A stretch of DNA of 64,000 nucleotides from Actinomycetospora lutea (GTDB lineage Bacteria > Actinomycetota > Actinomycetes > Mycobacteriales > Pseudonocardiaceae), in assembly GCF_028737205.1 (NCBI RefSeq), contig NZ_JAQZAL010000023.1, positions 1 through 64,000 of the forward strand, given 5' to 3'. Below the pieces are notes generated by a model. The model was not told where the DNA came from and did no database searches. It saw only the letters and a list, made by a program, of their open reading frames with translations. Positions 15,353 to 24,124 of this stretch are shown piece by piece. A program made the translations under genes and the position numbers. Every line of letters starts with the position of its first letter. The stretch's first letter is position 1.

Positions 15353-16018
15353 CTACCTGTAGGCGGGGTACTGACGGCCGCGCGGGGCCACGTCCTCGGC
15401 CGACTCGGCGCCCCAGCTCGACCACCCCGGGCGCGCGTAGCGGGCGAACATCTCGAGGTACGGCCCCGGCGAGCAGGCCTCGATGAGGTCGTAGGCCTCC
15501 TCGGGCTTGCGGGAGTGCTCGCGCTTGCGGGTCTCGATCATGTTGACCTGGCGCCGGCCCGGGTCGAGCGTGCGCAGGGAGCCCCGGACACCGAAGAGGA
15601 TCAGCTCGGTGACGTTGCGGAAGTAGAAGCCCACGCCCCGCCCGTCCGGACCGCCGTCCTTGCGGCGCTTGGCCCACACGAGGTTGCTCACGTACCGGAA
15701 GCCCCAGCCCTGCATCACCGCGAGGCCCTCGGGCAGCAGGGCGTTGGGCACCCAGAGGTAGAGGTGCGCGTTGGCCGACACGACGTCCGCCACCGGCAGC
15801 GAAGCGATCTCGGGCGCGCTCATCGTGTCGTAGCGGTCGAGGCGGCGGTGCTCGGGCGCGACCTTGCCGGTGCGGTTGGTGAACCGCCACGGCGGGTCGG
15901 CGTACACGCAGGAGAAGCCGCCCGCCGTCCGGGGGAGCGCGATGCTCTCCAGGGGCGTCGCGTCCGCGCGCAGCGGCGTCGCGCGCACACGTCGTGGCGC
16001 GTCCTCCGCCAGGGTCAT
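15353..16018 (-). CDS. MT-A70-family DNA (adenine-N6) methyltransferase
   Basis: A 221-residue beta-class MTase with the catalytic DPPW at 41-44 (VYADPPWRF), the AdoMet-side IETRKREHSRKPEEAYDLIEACSPG and the EMFARYARPGWSSWG end of the fold. MT-A70 bacterial members modify adenine in DNA. It is 77 nt downstream of a BglII-like nuclease gene on the same strand, so it is most likely the protective methylase of that system. If the nuclease cuts RGATCY-like sites, an m6A in GATC would be a fitting mark; this is inference. Confidence 0.85.
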   Translation of the reverse strand: MTLAEDAPRRVRATPLRADATPLESIALPRTAGGFSCVYADPPWRFTNRTGKVAPEHRRLDRYDTMSAPEIASLPVADVVSANAHLYLWVPNALLPEGLAVMQGWGFRYVSNLVWAKRRKDGGPDGRGVGFYFRNVTELILFGVRGSLRTLDPGRRQVNMIETRKREHSRKPEEAYDLIEACSPGPYLEMFARYARPGWSSWGAESAEDVAPRGRQYPAYR

Positions 16019-16095
16019 CGTCTCGGGCCTCCTCGCCGGGGTCGGGGCGGGCGGGACGCTAGCGCCGGGGTCCGACAGCCCCGGGGGATCCGCGG

Positions 16096-16842
16096 TCACA
16101 GCAGGCCGTCCGTGAGCATCAGCGGCGCCGGGGGCTCGGGACGCGCGCGCTCGCCGTCCGCGGGCGCCCAGCAGCGGCGCGAGATCGCCACGGCGAGCAG
16201 CGGGCAGCCGCCGGCGTCGCCGCGCGTCATGCGCGACTCGAGCTTGCCGAGGTGGGTGGTGGTCGAGGTCGACAGCCTGCTGCGCACCTCGTCGTCGCTG
16301 CCCCCGGCCGCGCGGGTCAGCTCGCGGGCGAGCTCGCGCAGGTCGTCGTGGGTGCGGGTGAGCAGGACCGCGCCGTCGATGAGGCCCGCGTCGTAGAGCG
16401 CGCGGTAGGCGCCGATGTCGCGGTCGAGGTTGCCGTCCTTGGCGTTCCACTCGACGTCGAGCGCGACCCGGCCCTTGACGTTGTCGACCTTGTAGCCCTC
16501 GTTGACGACCTCGCTCTCGCGCACCGTCACGCCGACCTCGCCGGCCGGTGCCCAGGGCTGCACCTGCAGGCGGGAGGTCACCACCGTGTCCACGCGGCCC
16601 TCGCGCCAGCCGCGGGCGCGGAAGGCGGCGTTGAGCCGGGCGGCGAGCCGGGACTCGTTGCCGCCGGCCTCGACGAGGTCGGCGGTGGTGAGGGCGAAGT
16701 CGGCGAGGACCGCGCAGATCTCGGCGAACTCCTCGCGGCTCGTCGCGGCCAGGACGGCGGCGGCGTTGCGCGTCTCGCGGAGCTCGTAGCGCCCGGCCAC
16801 GTCCGGCGGCACGACCGTCGACCACCCCTGCGTGAGCTCCAT
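16096..16842 (-). CDS. BglII/BstYI-family type II restriction endonuclease
   Basis: A 248-residue nuclease of the PD-(D/E)xK fold. The core segment VDNVKGRVALDVEWNAK (119-135) parallels the BstYI/BglII catalytic strand with Asp120, then Asp129-x-Glu131, where BglII/BstYI are recalled to have Glu-x-Gln. DRDIGAYRALYDAGLIDGAVLLTR continues the fold. It should cut palindromic DNA as a dimer; specificity for RGATCY/AGATCT-like sites is inferred from the family only. It precedes the MT-A70 gene, with which it forms a cassette, and diverges from the glycosyltransferase. Confidence 0.8.
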   Translation of the reverse strand: MELTQGWSTVVPPDVAGRYELRETRNAAAVLAATSREEFAEICAVLADFALTTADLVEAGGNESRLAARLNAAFRARGWREGRVDTVVTSRLQVQPWAPAGEVGVTVRESEVVNEGYKVDNVKGRVALDVEWNAKDGNLDRDIGAYRALYDAGLIDGAVLLTRTHDDLRELARELTRAAGGSDDEVRSRLSTSTTTHLGKLESRMTRGDAGGCPLLAVAISRRCWAPADGERARPEPPAPLMLTDGLL

Positions 16843-16964
16843 CGCGGCACAGTCTCGCACCACGATCCGCGCGGGCCCGCCGGCGTGGCCGGGGCCCTGA
16901 CGGGCCGCTGTGACGAATCGCCTAGGGTCCCTCGAATGGGTCACCTCCCCGCTGGAGATCCCCG

Positions 16965-18479
16965 GTGACCACCACGGCCCCCCTGCCGGTCGTCGCACCC
17001 CCCGTCCCGGAGACGCCGGCCGCCGTGCGCGTGGCCTGGCGCCCGCTGCTCGTGCTGGCCGGTGCGGTCGCGCTCGTGCACGGGGTCAGCTCCGCCTGGT
17101 ACGGCGCGTTCGGCGACGAGCTGTACTTCATCGGCGCGGGCCGTCACCTCGCGTGGGGCTACGCCGACCAGCCGCCGCTCGTGCCGTGGCTCGCCGCGGC
17201 GCTCGACGCGCTGGCGCCCGGCAACCTGGTGGTGCTGCGCCTGCCCGCCACGCTGACCAGCGCCGCGCACGTCCTGGTCGGCGCCCTGATCGCGGCCGAG
17301 ATGGGCGGCCGGCGCCGCGCGCAGCTGCTCGCCGGCGCCGCCGTCGCGATCTCCCCGTTCCTCCTCGCCACCGGCCACCTGCTCGCCACCTCGACGCTCG
17401 ACCCGTTCCTGTGGTCCCTGCTGCTGTGGCTCGTCGTGCGCTGGCTCCGGACGCGGCGCGACCTGCTGCTGCTCGCCGCCGGCCTCGTGCTGGCGGTGGC
17501 CCTGGCCGTGAAGTTCCTCGTGCCCGTCCTCGTCGCGGGGCTGGCCGTCGGCGTGCTCGTGGCCGGGCCGCGCCGGTTGCTGGGCCGGCCGCTGCTGTGG
17601 GTCGGGCTGGTCCTCGCGGCCGCCTCGACGGTGCCGACGCTGCTCTGGCAGGCCGCGCACGGGTGGCCGCAGCTGCACATGGGCGAGGTCGTCGCCGGCG
17701 AGGGCGGGCTCACGGGCAACCGGTGGAGCTTCCTGCCCATCGCCGGCTGGGACGTCGGCCTCGTGCCCGGCATGGTGCTCGCCGGCGTCGGGCTCGGGGC
17801 GCTCCTGCGGAGCGACGCCCTGCGGCCCTTCCGCGCCGTGGGGATCGCCGCCGTCGCCACCACCGCGGCCATGATCGTCGCCGGTGGGCGGCCCTACTAC
17901 GTCATGGGCCTCGCCGCGGTCCTCCTCGCCGCCGGCGCGGTGGCGCTGCAGGACCGGCGCCCGGCGCGCTGGTGGAGCTGGTCGGTGTCGGTGCCCGCGT
18001 ACGTGGCGTCCGCGCTGGTCGTCGCCGTCATCGCGCTGCCGCTGGGGCCGGCGTCGTGGCGCGTCGAGCGGGGCGACTTCCTCGCCGGGGGCCAGGTCGG
18101 CTGGCAGAGCCTCGCCGCCGACACCGCCGCCGCCCACCGCGCCCTTCCCCCCGAGCAGCGGGCGCGCACCACCGTGCTCGCCTGGTCCTACTGGTACGCC
18201 GCCGCCCTCGACGTGTACGGGCCGGGCGCCGGGCTCCCCCCGGTCTACAGCGGCCACCGCGGGTACGCGTTCCTCGGCCCGCCTCCCGACAGCGCCACCG
18301 CGGCGCTGCTCGTCGGGCCCGTCGAGGGCGCCGCGCAGCTCTGCGGCACGATCACGCCGCTGCCGCCGCACCGCGACCCGAGCGCCAACGCCGTGATCAA
18401 CGGCGACGTCCCGCTCGCCCTGTGCACGCTGCGCGCCCCCTGGTCGGCGTCGTGGGCGTCGGTCACACACATGCGCTGA
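16965..18479 (+). CDS. PMT/GT39-like membrane glycosyltransferase
   Basis: A 504-residue integral membrane protein with about 10-12 hydrophobic helices. The first extracytoplasmic loop carries YGAFGDELYFIGAGRHLAWGYADQPPLVPW, including the acidic Asp-Glu catalytic pair and the DQPP motif of the ArnT/PMT superfamily, which uses polyprenyl-phosphate sugars. The C-terminal soluble domain contains WSYWYAAALDVYG. GGAGAT precedes the GTG at 16965. The acceptor (lipid, protein or wall glycan) is unknown. Confidence 0.85.
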   Translation: MTTTAPLPVVAPPVPETPAAVRVAWRPLLVLAGAVALVHGVSSAWYGAFGDELYFIGAGRHLAWGYADQPPLVPWLAAALDALAPGNLVVLRLPATLTSAAHVLVGALIAAEMGGRRRAQLLAGAAVAISPFLLATGHLLATSTLDPFLWSLLLWLVVRWLRTRRDLLLLAAGLVLAVALAVKFLVPVLVAGLAVGVLVAGPRRLLGRPLLWVGLVLAAASTVPTLLWQAAHGWPQLHMGEVVAGEGGLTGNRWSFLPIAGWDVGLVPGMVLAGVGLGALLRSDALRPFRAVGIAAVATTAAMIVAGGRPYYVMGLAAVLLAAGAVALQDRRPARWWSWSVSVPAYVASALVVAVIALPLGPASWRVERGDFLAGGQVGWQSLAADTAAAHRALPPEQRARTTVLAWSYWYAAALDVYGPGAGLPPVYSGHRGYAFLGPPPDSATAALLVGPVEGAAQLCGTITPLPPHRDPSANAVINGDVPLALCTLRAPWSASWASVTHMR

Positions 18480-18500
18480 TCCCCGGCCCATGATGGGGCC

Positions 18501-19991
18501 GTGAGACGCGGCCACCGACGAACCCGGGCGCTGCTCGCCGTCCTCGTGCTCGCCGCGGTGGTGGGCTGCGCCGGGCGGGCCGGCCCGGGACCGCGGGAGG
18601 CCGAGCCCGCCGCGCCGCCGATGGGGACGAACGGGGCGCCCGTGCCGGCCCTCGACTGGCGCGCGTGCGGCGGCTCCCAGTGCGCCGACGTCGTCGTCCC
18701 GCTCGACTACCGCCGCCCGACCGGCCCGACGATCTCGCTCGCGGTGCTGCGGATGCCCGCCACGGACCCCGCGGCGCGGATCGGGACGCTGGTCGTCAAC
18801 TACGGCGGCCCGGGCACGCCGGGGACGTCGAGCCTGCGGCGCCTCGCGGGCCGCTTCGACGCGCTGCGCGCCCGCTTCGACCTCGTGGCGATCGACCCGC
18901 GCGGCACCGGCGCCTCGTCGCCCGTGGCGTGCGGTCCGTTCGGCGGCGACCGGGTGCCCGTGCCCGCCGGCCCCGCGCGCACCCCGGAGTTCTGGGCGTC
19001 GGCGGCCGAGCCCGGGCGGGCGTGCCTCGCCGGGACCGGCGAGCGCCTGGGCCACCTGTCGACCGCCAACGCCGCCCGCGACGTCGACCTCGTCCGGCAG
19101 GCGCTCGGCGAGCAGACCGTCAGCCTCTACGGCTACTCGTACGGCACGTACTCGGCGGCCACCTACGCGAACCTGTTCCCGGCCCACACCCGCGCGATGG
19201 TGCTCGACGGCAGCCTCGACCTCGTCGCCAACGCCGCCGGCGCGCCCGGCACCGAGCGGGTGCCGGTGGACGTGCGGGCGGCGGTCAGCGAGGCGTGGGA
19301 GGAGACGTTCGGGGTGGCCCTCGACCGGTGCGCCGCCGGCCCCGCCTGCCCGCTGGGTCCCGACGCGCGGGCCCGCGCCACCGACGTCGTGGCGGCCGCG
19401 GCGAGCGGCACCCTGGGCGCCACGACCTCCGCCGACCTCGTGGCGCGCATCGACCGCGCCCTGCAGACCGAGGGCCGGCTGCCCGGGCTGATGCGCGCGC
19501 TCGGCGCGCTGGCGCCGGGCGCGCCGCCCTCGGGCGGGCGGATCCCGCTGCCCGCCGCCCCGTGGGCGCCGGAGCACTCGCCGTCCTACCTCGCGGTCCA
19601 GTGCACCGACAGCGTGACGCCCTCCGCCGCCGACATGGACGCGGCCGTGGTCGCCGAGCAGGCCGCGCACCCGATCGTCGGGGCCTCCACGGCGCTCAAC
19701 CACGCGATGTGCGTCGACTGGCCCGCCATCGACCCCGACCGCTACCTCGGCCCGTGGAACGCGCCGCTGGCCGCGCCCGCCCTGCTGGTGAACTCGCGCT
19801 GGGACCCGACGACCCCGCTCGCGGACGCCCGCGCGACGGCCTCGCAGCTCGCGGCGGCCCACGTGCTCGTCGTCGACGCCATCGGCCACACGACCCTCGA
19901 CGCGCCGAGCCGCTGCGCCGCCGAGGCCTACACCGCCTACCTGCTCGACCCGCGCGTCACGCCGCCCGAGCAGTGCCCGGCGGGGCTCTGA
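18501..19991 (+). CDS. Secreted lipoprotein, alpha/beta-hydrolase (TAP-like tripeptidyl aminopeptidase)
   Basis: A 496-residue exported hydrolase. The signal peptide ends in a lipobox (VVGC, Cys at about residue 23). The hydrolase core shows the oxyanion region NYGGPGTPG, the nucleophile GYSYGT, the acid in NSRWDPTTP and the His in AIGHTT, matching the Streptomyces SlpD/TAP family with its C-terminal TAP domain. It likely cleaves short peptides outside the membrane. It starts 21 nt after the glycosyltransferase. Confidence 0.9.
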   Translation: MRRGHRRTRALLAVLVLAAVVGCAGRAGPGPREAEPAAPPMGTNGAPVPALDWRACGGSQCADVVVPLDYRRPTGPTISLAVLRMPATDPAARIGTLVVNYGGPGTPGTSSLRRLAGRFDALRARFDLVAIDPRGTGASSPVACGPFGGDRVPVPAGPARTPEFWASAAEPGRACLAGTGERLGHLSTANAARDVDLVRQALGEQTVSLYGYSYGTYSAATYANLFPAHTRAMVLDGSLDLVANAAGAPGTERVPVDVRAAVSEAWEETFGVALDRCAAGPACPLGPDARARATDVVAAAASGTLGATTSADLVARIDRALQTEGRLPGLMRALGALAPGAPPSGGRIPLPAAPWAPEHSPSYLAVQCTDSVTPSAADMDAAVVAEQAAHPIVGASTALNHAMCVDWPAIDPDRYLGPWNAPLAAPALLVNSRWDPTTPLADARATASQLAAAHVLVVDAIGHTTLDAPSRCAAEAYTAYLLDPRVTPPEQCPAGL

Positions 19992-20054
19992 CGGGTCCGC
20001 GACTACCGGCCGCCGCGCGGGTGCGCGAGGGTGACGGCATCGCGAGCGGACCCG
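19992..20054 (+). promoter_or_regulatory. Long-range 9-bp inverted repeat in methyltransferase leader
   Basis: CGGGTCCGC (19992-20000) and GCGGACCCG (20046-20054) are perfectly complementary and enclose a GC-rich 45-nt loop. The right arm touches the GGGAGG Shine-Dalgarno of the gene at 20065, so a folded RNA could hide it. It could equally be the terminator of the preceding gene. Confidence 0.3.
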
Positions 20055-20064
20055 GGAGGTCGAC

Positions 20065-20853
20065 GTGGCGGAAGCCCTGCGCCCCTACATCCTCGACGAC
20101 GCGGCGACGGTCGAATACCAGCGCTTGGACCTCATGTCGAAGATCCTCGATCCGTGGACCCGCCGCTACCTCGACGGGATCGGCGTCGGGCCCGGCTGGC
20201 GGTGCCTCGAGCTCGGCGGCGGCAACGGCAGCGTCGCCGAGTGGCTCTGCGAGGTCGTGGGCACGTCGGGGAGCGTGACCTCGGTCGACATCAACACCGC
20301 GCTGCTCGACCTGGTCCCCGCCCAGAACCTCACCGTGGCGCAGGCGGACGTCCGGACCAGCGAGCTCCCCGGCGGCGGCTACGACCTCGTGTCCTGCCGC
20401 GCGATGCTGCACCAGATCGCGGAGCAGGCCCCGGCGGTGCTCGGGAAGATGGCCGCGGCGGTCCGGCCGGGCGGGTGGCTGCTGGTCCAGGAGCCGGACT
20501 TCCACCTCGCGCCGACCACCGAGCCCGCCGCCTGGGCCGACACCTGGTCGGCGATCCTCGGGTGGGGACGCGACAACGGCGTCGACTGGTTCATCGGCCG
20601 CCGCCTGCCCCGGATGGTCGTCGACGCCGGGTTCGCGCGCCCGCAGGCCTCCACCGACGTGGAGAACATCCGCGGCGGCGAGCGGGGCGCGCTCTACTTC
20701 AAGCTCTTCTTCGCCGAGGTGCGCGACCGGGTCCTCGCCGCCGGCGGGCTGGACGCGGCGACCCTCGACGCGGCCACAGCCCTGCTCGACGACCCGACCT
20801 GCTGGACCCAGTGCTGGATGATGACCGCCGTGTGGGGGCGCAAGGCCGGCTAG
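20065..20853 (+). CDS. Class I SAM-dependent methyltransferase
   Basis: A 262-residue Rossmann methyltransferase. Motif I is CLELGGGNGSVAEWL, motif II SVDIN, motif III ADVRTSELPGGGYDLVSCRAMLHQI, then VRPGGWLLVQEPDF. It is of the UbiE/small-molecule type with no recognised target domain. The GTG at 20065 has a GGGAGG site. Its stop shares CTAG with the DUF5313 gene stop. Confidence 0.85.
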   Translation: MAEALRPYILDDAATVEYQRLDLMSKILDPWTRRYLDGIGVGPGWRCLELGGGNGSVAEWLCEVVGTSGSVTSVDINTALLDLVPAQNLTVAQADVRTSELPGGGYDLVSCRAMLHQIAEQAPAVLGKMAAAVRPGGWLLVQEPDFHLAPTTEPAAWADTWSAILGWGRDNGVDWFIGRRLPRMVVDAGFARPQASTDVENIRGGERGALYFKLFFAEVRDRVLAAGGLDAATLDAATALLDDPTCWTQCWMMTAVWGRKAG

Positions 20854-21167
20854 TCCTCGTCGCGGAGGACGACCTCGGGCAGGTAGCCGTGCTGGTAGAG
20901 CCGTTTCTCGCGGACCATCGGCGAGAACAGCGTGGCCATGAACAGGGTCGAGACCAGCACGAACACCGGCAGGGCGACCTTCAGCCACACCGGCCCGGGC
21001 AGCAGCGCCAGCAGCGCGGCGGGCGTGGCCTGCACCGCGGAGCGGGCGAGGTGGCGCAGGAACCAGGTCCGGCAGGTCAGGTCGTGCAGCACCCACGGGG
21101 CGTACCGGACCGGCAGCCGCGCCCCGAACGCGTAGGCGATCCAGCGCAGGACGCCCGGGCGGGTCAT
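20850..21167 (-). CDS. DUF5313-type small membrane protein
   Basis: A 105-residue protein beginning MTRPGVLRWIAYAFGARLP and containing LHDLTCRTWFLRHLARS, then two hydrophobic helices (about 45-80) and a SPMVREKRLYQHGYLPE tail. This matches a family of unknown function common in Pseudonocardia and mycobacteria. The ATG overlaps the stop of the large FAD dehydrogenase (ATGA), so it is the last gene of that operon. Confidence 0.75.
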   Translation of the reverse strand: MTRPGVLRWIAYAFGARLPVRYAPWVLHDLTCRTWFLRHLARSAVQATPAALLALLPGPVWLKVALPVFVLVSTLFMATLFSPMVREKRLYQHGYLPEVVLRDED

Positions 21168-24118
21168 CGCGCGGCGGCCGCCGGGGCGCGTTCTCCGGAC
21201 CCCCGGGCCGACCGCAGGCCCAGCGCCGTCGCCGCGACGTGGGCGAGGTGCACCGGCTCGGAGCCCGCCTCGAGCTGGCGGATCTGGGTGCGGCACGAGA
21301 AGCCGTCGGCGAGCACCGCGGTGTCCGGGTCGGCGGCGCGCACCGCGGGCATGAGCCCCCGCTCGGCGCACGCCGTCGAGACCTCGTAGTGCCCCTCCTC
21401 GAACCCGAAGTTGCCCGCCAGCCCGCAGCAGCCCTCGTCGAGCACCCGCACGTCGACCCCGAGGGCGTCGAGCACCGCCCGGTCGGCGTCGAAGCCCATC
21501 GCCGCGTACTGGTGACAGTGGATCTGGGCGACGGCCTTCTGCCCGGAGCGGACGGCGCCGGCCCGCAGCTCGTCGGTGTGCTGCGCGAGGACCTCGGCGA
21601 GCGTGCGCGTCGACTTCTCGAGCCGGACGGCGTCCTCGTCCCCGGGTCCGAGGAGCTCGACCACGTCCTGGCGCAGCGCGGCGGTGCACGAGGGCTCCAG
21701 GCCGACCACGGGGACGCCGTCGTCGAGCCACGGCTTGACGACGTCGAGGCTGCGCCGGGCGACCGCGCGCGCGGTGTCGAGCTGGCCGGTGGTGTGCCAG
21801 GTCAGCCCGCAGCAGACCTGCCCGGTCGGCAGCTCGACGCGGTAGCCGAGGTGCTCGAGCACGGCGATCGCGTCGAGGGCGAGGTCGGGGTCGAACGTCG
21901 AGGTGAACGTGTCGGGCCAGAGCAGCACGCGGGGCTGGGTGCTGTCGGCGTGGGCGCGCCGGTCGCCCACGAGGCGGCGCAGCGGACGCGGGGCGAGCGG
22001 CGGGATCTCGCGCTGCGGGGCGATGCCCCCGAGCCGCTTCGCGATCGACGCCAGGGCGGGCCGGCGCGCCAGCGCGTTGGCCACCCGGGGCAGGCCCGGG
22101 ACGGCGGTGGCGAGGCGCAGCCAGCGCGGCAGGTGGCCCATCGACCAGTGGCTGCGCGGGCGGTGCCGTGCCCGGCCCGCGTAGTGCTGGGCGAGGAACT
22201 CGGCCTTGTAGGTGGCCATGTCCACGCCGACCGGGCAGTCGCGCTGGCAGGCCTTGCAGCTCAGGCACAGGTCGAGCGCGTCGCGGACCTCGGTGGAGCG
22301 CCAGCCGTCGGGCACCAGCTGCCCGCTGGCCATCTCGAACAGCATCCGGGCGCGCCCGCGGGTGGAGTGGCTCTCCTCGCCGGTGACGCGGTAGCTCGGG
22401 CACATGTAGCCGCCCGAGTCGGAGATGCACTTCGCGACGCCGATGCAGCGGCGGCTGGCGCGGGTGAAGCTGCCGCGGTCGTCGGTGTAGGCGAGCTCGG
22501 TGCTCGGGCCGATGGTGGGCACGCCGACGAACACCTTGAGGTCGGCGTCCATCGGGGCCGGGTCGACGACGCGGCCCGGGTTCATGCGGCCCTCGGGGTC
22601 CCAGACGGCCTTGAACGCGCCGAACGCCTCGAGCAGCCGCGGGGAGTAGGTGCGTGCGAGCAGCTCGGCGCGCGCCTGGCCGTCGCCGTGCTCGCCGGAG
22701 ACGGAGCCCCCGTGCGCGGCGACGAGGTCGGCGGCGTCGGTGAGGAAGGCGCGGAAGTTCGCCAGGCCGGGCCGGGTGAGCAGGTCGAAGTCGATGCGCA
22801 CGTGCAGGCAGCCGTCGCCGAAGTGCCCGTAGTAGGCGCCCCGGCGGCCGTGCCGGGCCAGCAGCGCGTCGAACTCGCGCAGGTAGGCGCCCATCTGCGC
22901 GGGCGGCACGGCGGCGTCCTCCCAGCCGGGCCAGGCCTCGCCGCCGTCGGGGGACCGGGTGACGATGCCCGACCCGTCCTCGCGGATCTTCCACAGCGCG
23001 CGCTGCGCCGTGGGCTCCGAGACGACCTTGACGCTCGCGCCGTAGCGCGCCATCTCGCGGCCGATCGCCTCGGCCCGGGCGGTGGCCTCGGCGCGGTCGG
23101 CGCCGCCGGTCTCGACGTAGAGCCAGCCCTTGCCCTCGGGCAGGGCCTCGTGGGTGCGGTCGTCCGGGCGGCTCGCGCGCAGCGCCCCGATGACCCCGAC
23201 GTCCATGCCCTCGATCGTCAGCGGGGCGTGCTCGCGGATGGGCATGACGTGGTCGGCGGCGGTGTAGGCGTCGGGGAACCCGAGCACGCACAGCGCCCGC
23301 GCCGGCGGGGACTCGACCAGGTCGACGGTCGCCTCGAGGATCGTCGCGCACGTGCCCTCGGTGCCGACCAGCGCCCGGGCGAGGTCGAAGGACCGGTCCG
23401 GCAGCAGCTGCTCGAGGTTGTAGCCGCTGACCCGCCGGGTCATCCCCTCGACGACGAGCTCGTCGCGGATGGTGGCGTCGTAGCGGTCGCGCAGCGTCCG
23501 CAGCTCGCGGTGGACCGCGCCCTCGCGGCCGGGCAGCATCGCCGCCGCCTCGAGGTCCGGAGTGGGGCCGACACCCATCCGCGTGCCGTCGGCCAGCACC
23601 ACCTCGAGCGCGCGCACGTTGTCGACGGTCTTGCCCCATGCCACGGAGTGCGACCCGCACGCGTTGTTGGCGATCATCCCGCCGAGCGTGCAGCGGTTGT
23701 GCGTCGAGGGATCGGGGCCGAACGTCAGGCCGAAGGGGCGGGCGGCCTCGCGCAGGTCGTCGAGGACGACGCCGGGCTGGACGCGGGCGGTCCGGGCGTC
23801 CGGGTCGATCTCCAGCACGCGGGTGAGGTGGCGGGAGAAGTCGATGACGACCGCCTCGTTGACGGCCTGGCCGCCGATGCTCGTGCTCGCGCCGCGCGGC
23901 AGCAGCGGCACCCCGTGGCGGCGGGTGACGTCGACGACCGCCTCGACGTCGTCGATGTCGACGGGCTGCACGACGCCGATCGGCACGTGGCGGTAGTTCG
24001 ACGCGTCCGCCGACCACATGGCCTTGCTCGCCGTGTCGAACCGGACCCGGCCGCGGACGGCCGAGCGCAGGTCCTCGGCGAGGAGGGAGTCACGGGACGG
24101 GCGACGCGTGGCGGTCAT
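21164..24118 (-). CDS. FAD-binding oxidoreductase fused to Fe-S and CCG domains (GlcD-GlpC type)
   Basis: A 984-residue fusion. The N-terminal PCMH/FAD_binding_4 domain (about 40-260) shows LPRGASTSIGGQAVNEAVVIDFSRH and GGMIANNACGSHS. The FAD-oxidase C domain follows (about 270-530, including HFGDGCLHVRIDFD and SGEHGDGQARAELL). A 4Fe-4S region carries CIGVAKC..MCPSY and CLSCKACQRDCPVG, and two CCG motifs follow (VCCGLTWH, GCCGLAGNFGFEEGHYE). Such enzymes oxidise D-2-hydroxyacids (D-lactate, D-2-hydroxyglutarate) and feed electrons to Fe-S centres. It is 6 nt after the amidohydrolase gene and coupled to DUF5313. Confidence 0.9.
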   Translation of the reverse strand: MTATRRPSRDSLLAEDLRSAVRGRVRFDTASKAMWSADASNYRHVPIGVVQPVDIDDVEAVVDVTRRHGVPLLPRGASTSIGGQAVNEAVVIDFSRHLTRVLEIDPDARTARVQPGVVLDDLREAARPFGLTFGPDPSTHNRCTLGGMIANNACGSHSVAWGKTVDNVRALEVVLADGTRMGVGPTPDLEAAAMLPGREGAVHRELRTLRDRYDATIRDELVVEGMTRRVSGYNLEQLLPDRSFDLARALVGTEGTCATILEATVDLVESPPARALCVLGFPDAYTAADHVMPIREHAPLTIEGMDVGVIGALRASRPDDRTHEALPEGKGWLYVETGGADRAEATARAEAIGREMARYGASVKVVSEPTAQRALWKIREDGSGIVTRSPDGGEAWPGWEDAAVPPAQMGAYLREFDALLARHGRRGAYYGHFGDGCLHVRIDFDLLTRPGLANFRAFLTDAADLVAAHGGSVSGEHGDGQARAELLARTYSPRLLEAFGAFKAVWDPEGRMNPGRVVDPAPMDADLKVFVGVPTIGPSTELAYTDDRGSFTRASRRCIGVAKCISDSGGYMCPSYRVTGEESHSTRGRARMLFEMASGQLVPDGWRSTEVRDALDLCLSCKACQRDCPVGVDMATYKAEFLAQHYAGRARHRPRSHWSMGHLPRWLRLATAVPGLPRVANALARRPALASIAKRLGGIAPQREIPPLAPRPLRRLVGDRRAHADSTQPRVLLWPDTFTSTFDPDLALDAIAVLEHLGYRVELPTGQVCCGLTWHTTGQLDTARAVARRSLDVVKPWLDDGVPVVGLEPSCTAALRQDVVELLGPGDEDAVRLEKSTRTLAEVLAQHTDELRAGAVRSGQKAVAQIHCHQYAAMGFDADRAVLDALGVDVRVLDEGCCGLAGNFGFEEGHYEVSTACAERGLMPAVRAADPDTAVLADGFSCRTQIRQLEAGSEPVHLAHVAATALGLRSARGSGERAPAAAAR

Positions 24119-24124
24119 CGGGGA

